Shown in pieces: positions 32,248 through 44,043 of a stretch of 64,000 bases of DNA (positions are counted from its first letter, which is position 1; every line of letters begins with the position of its first letter). The stretch spans positions 1 through 64,000 of the forward strand of contig JAHEBQ010000011.1 of assembly GCA_024642205.1 (NCBI GenBank), written 5' to 3'. The notes under the pieces are model-generated. The model worked only from the letters and a program-made list of their open reading frames with translations. It was not told the origin of the DNA and did no database searches. Origin of the DNA: Planctomycetaceae bacterium (lineage in GTDB: Bacteria; Planctomycetota; Planctomycetia; Pirellulales; Pirellulaceae). The translations under genes and the position numbers were made by a program.

Positions 32248-32449
32248 TAGGCTAACGGCCATGCGACGGGTCATTTGTTTGCCGTGCCCGCTGGTGTTTT
32301 CCAGTGTGCCGGCAACACCCGGTGTGCTCAGCGATGAAAAGAAGGTTGAAGTTGCTGCCCAGCGAGGTTCGTCCATTACCCCTTTCGACCGTCTGCTTGA
32401 TTTCCCGTCAACGCAAGGCGTGAACCTGTATCCCGACTTGTAAGTCGAG

Positions 32450-34903
<2,454 letters not shown>

Positions 34904-34950
34904 CTATCATTCCGGTTAGCGACGTTTCGAGTGGCACGTCAAATTTCAGT

Positions 34951-35394
34951 TCAGTTGATTTTTCCGACTCGAAAACGCAGATCTTTGAAGTTGTTTTGGG
35001 GGAGCTGAGTTTGCAATTCAGCCAGGATTTTCTTTTTTCTGAATTCAAGCTGTTGGTTAACGCCTGAGTGACTCACTACAATTTCGAGGACGCCCGCCCG
35101 TATCGAGCCGACTTTGGTTTTCGATTGCCATTGAGCCCCCACTATTTTTCTCCAGATGAGTTCCAGTTCGTTTGCAGATTCTGTTTGGGAATAACCTTTG
35201 CGAGCCATCAGTTGAGCAAGGAGGTCGGCGGGTCGCTGTGGTCGACGACGGAATCGCTGTCTGGCCTTCACCAGGTCATTTGCCTGATCAAAATCCTGTT
35301 CGTCGTAGGGTCCAGTCAATGCACTTTCCTTGCTCGCATTTTTTGAATCAGCAACTCGGTTTCCCTCGGTTTCCGTTCTCCGGAGAGAGTTCAT
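34951..35394 (-). CDS. DUF721 (DciA-like) domain protein
   Basis: LLAQLMARKGYSQTESANELELIWRKIVGAQWQSKTKVGSIRAGVLEIVVSHSGVNQQLEFRKKKIL; located between dnaN and gyrB. Confidence 0.8.
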   Translation of the reverse strand: MNSLRRTETEGNRVADSKNASKESALTGPYDEQDFDQANDLVKARQRFRRRPQRPADLLAQLMARKGYSQTESANELELIWRKIVGAQWQSKTKVGSIRAGVLEIVVSHSGVNQQLEFRKKKILAELQTQLPQNNFKDLRFRVGKIN

Positions 35395-35400
35395 GGCTGA

Positions 35401-36516
35401 CTAGCGTCGGTCTTTGGATAGCGGCATGATCACGTAACCGTAATTGTCGTCCGTTTCACAATAGGCTGCTGCTTCTCCATTTTCGACATCCAGCGTGAAC
35501 GTCTTGTCGGGCTGCAGGACTTTCAAAAAATCGGCGACATAGCGATGATCCAGCGTGATGGTCAATTCGGCCCTGTCAAACGGGACGGGCATCTCAATGC
35601 GAGATTGACCAATTTCGGCAGTGCTGTTGCTGAGGACCAGTGAACCGTCTTTGAACGTAAAGTCAATTCCTCGGCTTTCCTCGCTGGCAACAATCGCGGC
35701 TTGACGCAAGGCAGAATACATGGGACCGACCGGGATATCGATCCGGTTGCTTTGGTCTCGTTTCGGCAATACATCCCGCCATTTCGGAAACCGTCCTTCC
35801 ACCAACCGCGTGTAAAAAATACCTCCTGGCTCCTTCATCAGCAAATCGTTGGGTCGGGCCGAAACCTGGACCGGGACTTCGCCATCCGGCAGGATTCGCT
35901 CCATCAAGTGCATCGCTCGAGATGGCACAATCGTCGTGGAACCGGATTGAGGATTCCCTACCTTTTTGAGGACTCCCTGCATCTTGGCCAGTCGCCGACC
36001 ATCGGTCCCGACCGCGGTGATTGTCTTGTCGTCCATTTCCAACAACACCCCACCAAGAGCATAGCGACTGCTTTCCGAGTCTGTAGCGAACAGCGTTCGT
36101 TTGATGAGTTCTTTGAGAATGTTGGCATTGATTTCGTAATAATCAACTTCGTCAAAGTGGGCGACTTCTGGAAACTCGTCCGGATTCTGAGCCTGCAGTT
36201 CAAACCGGCTGTTGAATCCCGTGATCAACGTTTTGTCGGAACTGGCATCGATCACCAGCTCTTCATCGTTGGACTCCCGAAGAATCATGCTTAACCGCGA
36301 AACGGGTACCACTGCCATGCCTGGAGTTATGATTTCCAGGTCTGGAACCGCCATGCGAACCCCTACTTCCGTATCGGTCGCCGTCAGATTTCCAGCGTCT
36401 TTGGAAACATCCAGTTTCACGTTTTGAAGAATCGTTTTGGGGCTACGAGCTGGAGCGACCGCAGCAGCAATCTGAAAGACTCGCAGAAACGATTCTCGAT
36501 TGATTTTAATTTTCAC
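35401..36516 (-). CDS. dnaN: DNA polymerase III subunit beta
   Basis: 371 aa; MKIKINRESFLRVFQIAAAVAPARSPKTILQNVKL; C-terminal VIMPL clamp motif. Confidence 0.96.
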   Translation of the reverse strand: MKIKINRESFLRVFQIAAAVAPARSPKTILQNVKLDVSKDAGNLTATDTEVGVRMAVPDLEIITPGMAVVPVSRLSMILRESNDEELVIDASSDKTLITGFNSRFELQAQNPDEFPEVAHFDEVDYYEINANILKELIKRTLFATDSESSRYALGGVLLEMDDKTITAVGTDGRRLAKMQGVLKKVGNPQSGSTTIVPSRAMHLMERILPDGEVPVQVSARPNDLLMKEPGGIFYTRLVEGRFPKWRDVLPKRDQSNRIDIPVGPMYSALRQAAIVASEESRGIDFTFKDGSLVLSNSTAEIGQSRIEMPVPFDRAELTITLDHRYVADFLKVLQPDKTFTLDVENGEAAAYCETDDNYGYVIMPLSKDRR

Positions 36517-36539
36517 AGTTAGTCCTTTTTCTGGGTCGT

Positions 36540-36815
36540 GACTTGTTCAGGCGATTTGCGTTTAACTAATCTATTTTTCTTTTCAGTATTAGCATTTATA
36601 TGGTGCCAAAAATGTCGGTAACTTTTTGATTCGAGATGTAAACTACTGCATGACAACCATTAACGTCGATCAGGTTGGAGTGGAAAACGTGTTGGTAGAG
36701 CGTTGATGAATGGTTCGTAATCTGGCGACAAAATTGCCAATAAGTCGGATTTGATGGATGACTGTTGATAACGGCTGTTTTTCATGCAAACGACAAACAG
36801 GTTAGAAACACGTTT
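36540..36815. promoter_or_regulatory. Candidate chromosomal replication origin region (dnaA-dnaN intergenic)
   Basis: ~300-bp non-coding gap; TGTTGATAA (36763-36771, reverse of TTATCAACA), AGTGGAAAA (36679-36687), AT-rich tract around 36561-36603. Confidence 0.45.
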
Positions 36816-38030
36816 TCAGACAAAATTAATTTGACTGGCGAACTGTTCAGTAAGCTGTTGTTTCAGTTTGAAAACAACATTTCTTGTCGAACCCGAATCG
36901 ATATTGCTGTCCCCACCAGAGACGAGCTTTTCGATTTTTCGATTCGCATGCATAATCGTGGAATGGTCCCGGTTTCCAAAGTAGGTACCAATTTTTAGAA
37001 AGCTGGTGCCTAACAGAGTTCGATTCAAATAGATCGCGACCCCGCGAGCCATCACGATCGATTGCTTTCGGGAGTCACTCTTGAGTTCGGCTACCTTGAG
37101 GTTGAACTCGGCAGCAACGCTCCTGATGATCAACTGAGACAACGAATCAAGGTCGCCGACCGATTTCTTGAATATCCTAGTGAGCCTTGTCGCATCGATG
37201 GGCTGAATTGGATCTGCTTTTCTTGCACGCAACGACGTCTTGATTTGGGCAAACACGTGATCGAGTTTTGGAACGGTCACATTCAAACGATCGACCAGCA
37301 ATTTCATGGCGTCTTCAGTAAGTTGAATCTGGTTGATTTTGGCGAGGTCCCGAACGATTTCGAGTCGCGCGGTGGGACCCGGCGGATTGACGGGAAGGGT
37401 CAGTCCGCTGGAAAGCCGAGACACCAGTTGGGCAGAGAGGCCACTACAAAGTTGAGGCGACACCCCCATCGTGATCACTATTGCCCTGTTTTTACGACAC
37501 ATTTCTTCCAGTATCAGCAGAAATTCATTTTGAGCTGCCGATTTATCAACCAACCGGTGAAGGTCGTCGACGACCAGTCCGCTGCTCTGGACCAATCGCT
37601 TTCGAAAGTCTTCTACCGAATCAGCCTCCAATGCGGCACGGAATCGACGATCGAAATCCAGCGCAGTCATGAATACCGTTTTGCCAGGATTGGTCCTGGT
37701 CGGTTGGGTGGAGAAAGGAACAACGGAATCCGTTTGAAGAGTTGTTTCATCGCGATCCGAAAGTTCCGAAACAATCGTCAACGCGAGCGATGTCTTGCCG
37801 GTACCCGCGGGACCAAACAAGACGACGGGCCATTGCGAGTCCAGCATCGCCTGACGTACCGAGCGGTTTTTACGGACCAGGTACCTAAGCAATACATTTG
37901 ACTCGTCGCCGACGAAACGCGCAATGCCTAACGGACGGGCATCGGATGCCGATATATCGCCGCTGAAACCGGTACTCCGAAGGTGGCGGAAGGGTACCGA
38001 AAAAACCTGATCAATGGCCGCCGTTGTCAT
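36816..38030 (-). CDS. dnaA: Chromosomal replication initiator protein DnaA
   Basis: 404 aa; Walker A FGPAGTGKTSLA, VDDLHRL, domain IV FLKIGTYFGNRDHSTIMHANRKIEKL. Confidence 0.9.
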   Translation of the reverse strand: MTTAAIDQVFSVPFRHLRSTGFSGDISASDARPLGIARFVGDESNVLLRYLVRKNRSVRQAMLDSQWPVVLFGPAGTGKTSLALTIVSELSDRDETTLQTDSVVPFSTQPTRTNPGKTVFMTALDFDRRFRAALEADSVEDFRKRLVQSSGLVVDDLHRLVDKSAAQNEFLLILEEMCRKNRAIVITMGVSPQLCSGLSAQLVSRLSSGLTLPVNPPGPTARLEIVRDLAKINQIQLTEDAMKLLVDRLNVTVPKLDHVFAQIKTSLRARKADPIQPIDATRLTRIFKKSVGDLDSLSQLIIRSVAAEFNLKVAELKSDSRKQSIVMARGVAIYLNRTLLGTSFLKIGTYFGNRDHSTIMHANRKIEKLVSGGDSNIDSGSTRNVVFKLKQQLTEQFASQINFV

Positions 38031-38157
38031 GCCGGAAAATGCCTAAAAAACTCTAGAAAAACACGGAGTTTGGTAACCCGGAATTCTACCAGTTTTTGCC
38101 TCTCGGCACGAGTTGATTTAGTCGAATTTGGGGCTCATTTTCAACCTTCTCAACGCT

Positions 38158-39345
38158 TTATTTCAAGGCTCGAATATCATGAATTATCTTGATAATCCGG
38201 TGGGTGGTTTCTTGAATTTCGGCGGACGTTGTCGAAACCCCCAAACTGATCCGAATCGAGGCCTCTACGACCTCTTTTTCGATACCCATTGCCAGCAAGA
38301 CCGGCGAAAGTTCGCTGGAACCACTGGCACAAGCCGAACCGGTTGAAATCGCCAGGCCTGCCAAATCTGCAGCCATCAGGAAAGATTGACGATCCACTCC
38401 GGGAAAAGAGAGATTGAGCGTGTGCGGCAGTCGTTTTGCCCCACCGCCATTGATGATCAAATCGCCAAACTCGGCCAGCAGGTCGTTTTCCAGTCGGTCT
38501 CTGAGTTCGAGTATCTTGAGGAATCGTCCACTCGGATTTTCTTCGTACAGCTCCAGCGCCCGACACATTCCTGCCGCCAATGCGACGTCTTCTGTGCCGG
38601 GCCGAATCGCCATCTGCTGAAATCCGCCAAACAAAATCGGCTGAATTGGTATCCCGTGTCGCACAATCAATCCTCCGATGCCCCGGGGACCATTGAATTT
38701 ATGTGCGGTGAACGTCAGCGCGTCGACACCGAGGTCCTGAAAGTCAACCGGGATTTTTCCCACGGCTTGAACCGCATCGGTGTGAAACAGGATTCCACGT
38801 TCGCGACAAAGCGCCGCGGCCTCCGAAACCGGCTGAAGAACTCCCGTTTCGTTGTTGGCCAACATCATGCTGACCAACGTCGTGGGCGATTCAATCAGCA
38901 GCCGAAAATCGTCGACACGGCAGACCCCGTTTTTGTCAACAGGTATCCGGTCGACCAGATAACCCAATCGAGTGAGCTGTTCTGCCGCTCCGACGACGCT
39001 GGGGTGTTCAATCGCCGAAATCAAAACGCGGCCACGCGGGTGATCTGAATCGTTTTCCGTCTCTTGCCGGGTGGCACCGACCAGTCCCAGTAGAGCCAGA
39101 TTGTTGCTTTCGGTTCCGCCACTGGTCATGACAAGCTGATCGGTTTGCATTCCGGAACATTTGGCACCCAGAATCTCCGCCATTCGCCGGCGTAGTTGTT
39201 CCAGTTTTCGCCGTGCAAGTTGACCCATCCGATGTTGACTGGCCGGATTCACGTATCCCTGGAAATAACAGTCACAAATCGTCTGGGCGACGTCAGGGTC
39301 AATTGGCGAAGTCGAATTGTGATCGAGGTAGATGGTGTCGGTCAC
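38158..39345 (-). CDS. Cysteine desulfurase (NifS/IscS-like)
   Basis: YLDHNSTSPIDPDV, MTSGGTESNNLALLG, AHKFNGPRGIGGL, STGSACASGSSELS. Confidence 0.95.
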   Translation of the reverse strand: MTDTIYLDHNSTSPIDPDVAQTICDCYFQGYVNPASQHRMGQLARRKLEQLRRRMAEILGAKCSGMQTDQLVMTSGGTESNNLALLGLVGATRQETENDSDHPRGRVLISAIEHPSVVGAAEQLTRLGYLVDRIPVDKNGVCRVDDFRLLIESPTTLVSMMLANNETGVLQPVSEAAALCRERGILFHTDAVQAVGKIPVDFQDLGVDALTFTAHKFNGPRGIGGLIVRHGIPIQPILFGGFQQMAIRPGTEDVALAAGMCRALELYEENPSGRFLKILELRDRLENDLLAEFGDLIINGGGAKRLPHTLNLSFPGVDRQSFLMAADLAGLAISTGSACASGSSELSPVLLAMGIEKEVVEASIRISLGVSTTSAEIQETTHRIIKIIHDIRALK

Positions 39346-40070
39346 TCGATTCCCTCTTTTTTATTTCCCCTGGCTTTGCAAACTGCCAGCAACTCCTCTG
39401 CATGAGGAGAGGGTTTTATCTCAACAGATTGTTGCAAGCGGATTTCCGCCCGCTCAAATCGCTCCAGTTCCAAATCCAACTTGCCGAGCTCAAGATAGGC
39501 CTGGGCGACCAACTCATCGAGCCTGTCAGCGAACGTACCGACGTCGTCTTTCTCGACCGCCATCGCAAACTGCATCACATCTGGGATTTTCAGGTACATC
39601 TCCTGGCGCGCGAGTTCGGCGACACGGGGCCAGAAGAATTTTGCCGAATCCGGATATTTCTCATTCCATCCCAGCCAGTAATCATGGTCTTTGTCATCGG
39701 TCAAATCGAGGAATTTTGTGAGAAATCGGGCATCACACCCGGCGGACATGAATTCGGGTGTCGAGCCGGAATCCGAAATCAGGTGCCACGTCTGTGGCTT
39801 ATTGACGACCGGCATGATCAAGCCGTCCAGCACGAGGTTTTCTTCCAAAGGAGTCGTTTCATCGAAATAAGTTTTCTTGGCGATGACCCAGTTGAAATAA
39901 GGTGTCTGATTGTATGAGAATCTGCGACGAGAAAAATCGTCGGGCGAAAACTCAACCCCCGTTGTCTGACCAAGTCCGAAAAGGATCACCATTCCAAGCG
40001 ACATGAAAAGCATGCAGACCAGCAGCACGATCAGAAAGAATCTGGATTTCGAGGATCCGGTCTGGGTCAT
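39342..40070 (-). CDS. Hypothetical membrane-anchored protein
   Basis: 242 aa; N-terminal TM (FFLIVLLVCMLFMSLGMVILFGLG); 4-bp overlap with the cysteine desulfurase start. Confidence 0.65.
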   Translation of the reverse strand: MTQTGSSKSRFFLIVLLVCMLFMSLGMVILFGLGQTTGVEFSPDDFSRRRFSYNQTPYFNWVIAKKTYFDETTPLEENLVLDGLIMPVVNKPQTWHLISDSGSTPEFMSAGCDARFLTKFLDLTDDKDHDYWLGWNEKYPDSAKFFWPRVAELARQEMYLKIPDVMQFAMAVEKDDVGTFADRLDELVAQAYLELGKLDLELERFERAEIRLQQSVEIKPSPHAEELLAVCKARGNKKEGIE

Positions 40071-40418
40071 GAATCTGTCAGATCTTGTGGCAAATGTTCC
40101 ATGGCAATTTGGCCGGCCACGGAAATGTATTGGTTAATTGGCTCCAAAATAGAGCGTAGCAACAATATTTATCAAGTTTACTGTATCCTACCGGCAAGTG
40201 ATCCATGACCGCCGATCTAGACTGCGGTTTTTCCCCGGAAAACAGGCTTGCCGAATGAGTTTCGTGTCTTAATAATCTGGGAGCTTTTTTCGTAGACTTT
40301 CTTGCTGGAGTAGGAGCTTTTTGCCGATACTGGCAGAAGAATCCGTTGATTAAGGCGTTGATTAAGGCGTTGGTTTTTTGACGTAAGTGGATCCCGTCAA
40401 GACTCTCACAGACATTAC

Positions 40419-41186
40419 ATGAAATGGTCGTTTCCTTTGTCCCCCAATGACACCGAACCCGAATTGGTCTCCTCGGCGGAAGCCGAATCGGATCGACCAA
40501 AATGGGAGGCCGACGAGCTTTCGCGCCGGCGTCGTTTGGAAGCAGTTTTGTTTATGTCGCGGACCCCCCTACCGAGTCGAAAACTGAGCCAGTTAGCGGA
40601 ACTCGAAGATGGAACACAGGCGCGAACGATGATCAAGGAATTAAACCGGCATTACGACAACATCGGCCGCGCGTTTCACGTCAAGCAAGTCGCTGGCGGC
40701 TTTCAATTGAGAACACGACCGCAATTTGCCGACTGGATCGGTCGGCTGGAACATGTGCCCCGTCCCCAGCGACTCTCCAATCCTGCCATGGAAACGCTCA
40801 CCGTGGTCGCTTATCGGCAACCGATCATCAAAGCCGATATCGAGGCGATTCGGGGAGTTAGTTGCGGCGAAATGCTCCGACAATTGCTCGAAAAGGGGCT
40901 TGTGAAAATCGCCGGACGCAGCGAAAAACTGGGTCGGCCCTTTTTATACGCGACGTCCAAGGAATTTCTGACACAATTCGGGCTGAGCAATCTTTCCGAA
41001 TTGCCCCGAGCCCAACAACTTTGTGGACACGGGTTGCCTGAATGGGCCAGTACTGACGAAAATCGAGATCAGCAAGCGAACATCCCTGAGACCGCCGCGA
41101 ACGAACTACCAGAAGTCCAGCCACTTAAGACCAAGTTGATTAATGTTCGGTCCACCGACTCGCGCATTAAGGAGGAAGAAGAATGA
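40419..41186 (+). CDS. scpB: Segregation and condensation protein B
   Basis: RRRRLEAVLFMSRTPLPSRKLSQLA...AFHVKQVAGGFQLRTRPQFADWI...NPAMETLTVVAYRQPIIKADIEAIRGV. Confidence 0.9.
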   Translation: MKWSFPLSPNDTEPELVSSAEAESDRPKWEADELSRRRRLEAVLFMSRTPLPSRKLSQLAELEDGTQARTMIKELNRHYDNIGRAFHVKQVAGGFQLRTRPQFADWIGRLEHVPRPQRLSNPAMETLTVVAYRQPIIKADIEAIRGVSCGEMLRQLLEKGLVKIAGRSEKLGRPFLYATSKEFLTQFGLSNLSELPRAQQLCGHGLPEWASTDENRDQQANIPETAANELPEVQPLKTKLINVRSTDSRIKEEEE

Positions 41187-41653
41187 GCCTGATAATTGAT
41201 CCACCAGCCGAGCACCATGACGACCAGCGAGAAAATTTTCCGGGCGATGAATTTTTCGACCTGGCCCCGAGCGTTCCAGGACGGCATGTCCTCGCAGAAA
41301 TCGATTTTGACTGGATCGATTTATCTCAGGCCTTTGTGAAAGCCCAAGACGAAGACGAGGACGACGACTTCGACGACGATTCGGACGACGATTCGGACGA
41401 GGATGAAGACGAAGACGATGAGTACGACGACGACGACGATGAGTACGAGGAAGAAGACGAAGATGAGTACGAGTACGTCGACGCCGGCGTCGATGAAGAG
41501 GAAGAAGAAGTCGAATATGAAGACGACGAAGATGACGACGAAGAAGAAGAAGATGACGACGAACTTGAGGAAGACGAATGGGAAGAAGTCGATGACGACG
41601 AAGATGATTTCGACGACGACGACTGGGACGACGAAGACGACGACTGGGATTAA
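41183..41653 (+). CDS. Hyper-acidic Asp/Glu-rich hypothetical protein
   Basis: ATGA overlap with scpB stop; ~55 non-acidic-type residues then a ~100-aa D/E tract. Confidence 0.65.
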   Translation: MSLIIDPPAEHHDDQRENFPGDEFFDLAPSVPGRHVLAEIDFDWIDLSQAFVKAQDEDEDDDFDDDSDDDSDEDEDEDDEYDDDDDEYEEEDEDEYEYVDAGVDEEEEEVEYEDDEDDDEEEEDDDELEEDEWEEVDDDEDDFDDDDWDDEDDDWD

Positions 41654-41706
41654 CGGTTGCGGAATGCCAACTCCAGACTCAACGCCGAAACTCGAACGGC
41701 CGAGTC

Positions 41707-42978
41707 TTACTCTCCCAACTGAAACAGCTTCTTCAATGCATCCAGTAACCCGCTAGATCCATGCGGGGATTCATTTTGAATCGATTTCAGCGGCGGATGC
41801 AGAATCTTGTTTACCAACCGGTTAAACGACTGTTCAATTTCGGCGCGCTGTTCCGGCGGAAGTCCCTCCAACCGGTTCATCAGCCGATTGAACTCCGATT
41901 GCTTGGCGACATCGGCTTGCTGTTTCAGCTGGGCGATCGTCGAACCGTTCGAACGGCGTCGGACGTCGTCAAAAAATTGGTTGGTCTCGTGGCTAATGAT
42001 TTTCAACGCCTTTGGATAGTGGATCTGTCTCGAGAGCCGATTGCGTTCACATTCTTTCTGAACATCATCCAGAGTATACAGGTAGACGTTCAACTGGTCC
42101 CCGATGGATTTGTCAAAATCGCGCGGGATTGCCAGATCAAGTATAAACAGCGGCTTCTGTTTTCGAACCTGACCGACTCGTTCAAACATCTCCAAACTGA
42201 CGATCGGCTCGGTCGCGCCGGTCGTACTGACGATCAAGTCCGCGCTCGCTAGCTCGTCCTCCAGATTGGCCCAGTCACAGATGCGACCGCTGAATTTTCG
42301 CGAGAGCTCTTCGGCTCTGGCGGCTGTGCGGTTGCTGATCGCGATCTGTTTACCACCCTCGGCCAGGATGTAGTTCAACGTTTCTTCTGCCATTTCCCCG
42401 GCTCCGATGACCAGAATCTCCTTGTTGTCCAGTCGTTCAAAAATCTGTTTCGCCAAAACGCCAATCGCGACACTGGGGACACTGACGCGACTGTTGTGGA
42501 TCTCGGTTTCGTTGCTCACACGACGGGCCACACGGATTGCGGATTGAAATACGTGGTGTGTCAGTGGGACCGATGGGTTGGTTTCGACGGCAATTTGATA
42601 GGCCCGTTTGACCTGCGAAAGGATCTGGGCCTCGCCAATGACCATGCTGTCAAGACTGGAAGCGACCGTAAACAAATGCTCAATGGCGTTGCGGTCGCGA
42701 TGAACGAAGATATCAGGATTGATCTGAGATGAGGTCAATCCCCGGTTGAAAGCCAACAACTCCACCATTTCGGCCTGACTGGGAATCGCCTCGAAGCTCG
42801 CTGCCGCTGAATAAAATTCGGTCCGGTTGCACGTCGAAAGCAAGACAGCCTCGGAATCGGGAAACCGATCATAATACAAATCGAGGAACGGTTTGATTTG
42901 CTGTTCGGAAAACGAAAGTTGTTCTCGAATCGCAACACTTGATTGACGATGACTGCAGCCAATGACCTGGAGATTCAT
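41707..42978 (-). CDS. hemA: Glutamyl-tRNA reductase
   Basis: GCSHRQSSVAIREQLSF, LLSTCNRTEFY, GEAQILSQVKRAY, VIGAGEMAEETL. Confidence 0.96.
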   Translation of the reverse strand: MNLQVIGCSHRQSSVAIREQLSFSEQQIKPFLDLYYDRFPDSEAVLLSTCNRTEFYSAAASFEAIPSQAEMVELLAFNRGLTSSQINPDIFVHRDRNAIEHLFTVASSLDSMVIGEAQILSQVKRAYQIAVETNPSVPLTHHVFQSAIRVARRVSNETEIHNSRVSVPSVAIGVLAKQIFERLDNKEILVIGAGEMAEETLNYILAEGGKQIAISNRTAARAEELSRKFSGRICDWANLEDELASADLIVSTTGATEPIVSLEMFERVGQVRKQKPLFILDLAIPRDFDKSIGDQLNVYLYTLDDVQKECERNRLSRQIHYPKALKIISHETNQFFDDVRRRSNGSTIAQLKQQADVAKQSEFNRLMNRLEGLPPEQRAEIEQSFNRLVNKILHPPLKSIQNESPHGSSGLLDALKKLFQLGE

Positions 42979-43913
42979 CTGGAATCCTCCCGGAACACAA
43001 GCATTTCAACGGGCGGTTCATAGTCAGAGAAGCCCGTTCCGGGATTTCCATTCACCGGTCCGGTGGTGGCATGCCCAACCCACCAGACAATGGCCAGTTC
43101 CAAAACCAGAAACACAAAACTGGTCATCACGAGATAAGCGACTTTGCGACCACGGCGGGCCGGTTGGTAACAAAAATTGAAAACGGAAACCGCCAATAAC
43201 CACGAAAACAGGATAAACGATGTCCAAACCACCGGATCGGACCAGGCAATGGTTCCGGCCGAATCGGGTTTCCCCCCACCCTGCCGGATCAGGTTAATCG
43301 CGATTCCCGATACGAGGCCCAGCGCCAACAGAAACGTGGAAACAACAAGCGAAAATTCACTTGAGCGCTGAAGCCATTCAAGGGACGGCAGGCGAAAAAG
43401 ACCAGGTTGCGGAAGCTTGCGCTTCAACCGGCTGGCCTGGGCGACATAGACAATGCCAAACACGAAACCGAGCGCGACTACCGCCGTCCCGAGCAGCAGA
43501 GCGGAACCGTGGACCATGTTCCAGATCGTTTTTGCGCGACCAACGCTAAACTGATTTTCACTGTCAAATTGTGTTCCCACCGCGATCAAGGACAATGCCA
43601 CGGGAATCAGGAATAAACCAATCACGGATTTGGGTTGGCGAATCGATACCCACAGGTAGGCTGCCGCGATCACCCAGGCGGCCGCAAGGCACCAGGCAGT
43701 CCAACTCCCCAACCAGATTCCGGTTGAATCAAGTGCCAATTGGCTTTGAAGAAGCAGGTATACAGAATGGGCAAAAAGCCCGGCAGAGGCCAGCCCGATA
43801 CAAATGAACTTGCGAAATCCCATGTCGAAAAAAACACGTGAGATTTCCAGAACGAATACCACAACGTAGCTCGCGGCAAAGCACGTAATCGTAATGTTTT
43901 GAAGCCTGTCCAC
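42975..43913 (-). CDS. Cytochrome c assembly protein (CcsA/HemX-like)
   Basis: 312-aa multi-TM; WNMVHGSALLLGTAVVALGFVFGIVYVAQASRLKRK; 4-bp overlap with hemA start. Confidence 0.8.
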   Translation of the reverse strand: MDRLQNITITCFAASYVVVFVLEISRVFFDMGFRKFICIGLASAGLFAHSVYLLLQSQLALDSTGIWLGSWTAWCLAAAWVIAAAYLWVSIRQPKSVIGLFLIPVALSLIAVGTQFDSENQFSVGRAKTIWNMVHGSALLLGTAVVALGFVFGIVYVAQASRLKRKLPQPGLFRLPSLEWLQRSSEFSLVVSTFLLALGLVSGIAINLIRQGGGKPDSAGTIAWSDPVVWTSFILFSWLLAVSVFNFCYQPARRGRKVAYLVMTSFVFLVLELAIVWWVGHATTGPVNGNPGTGFSDYEPPVEMLVFREDSR

Positions 43914-44043
43914 TTTTTGATTGGTCCGCAGTAAGGGTCAAGGGCCCGGTTGATTCACTGGGAGGAGAGTCCATCCACCGACGGAAGTTGCCCAGCGAAA
44001 CCGAGTTCGAGCGATTTGCCTGGCTTGCTGGACGAACGCGAAC

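Noticed and set aside
40344-40373. 12-bp tandem duplication (gattaaggcgtt x2)
   Set aside because: Only two copies, in an intergenic region; insufficient for a repeat or iteron call.
41403-41756. Lys/Thr-rich 117-aa ORF (MKTKTMSTTTTTMSTRKKTK...)
   Set aside because: Alternative frame of the GAY/GAR codon tract encoding the acidic protein; composition artefact.
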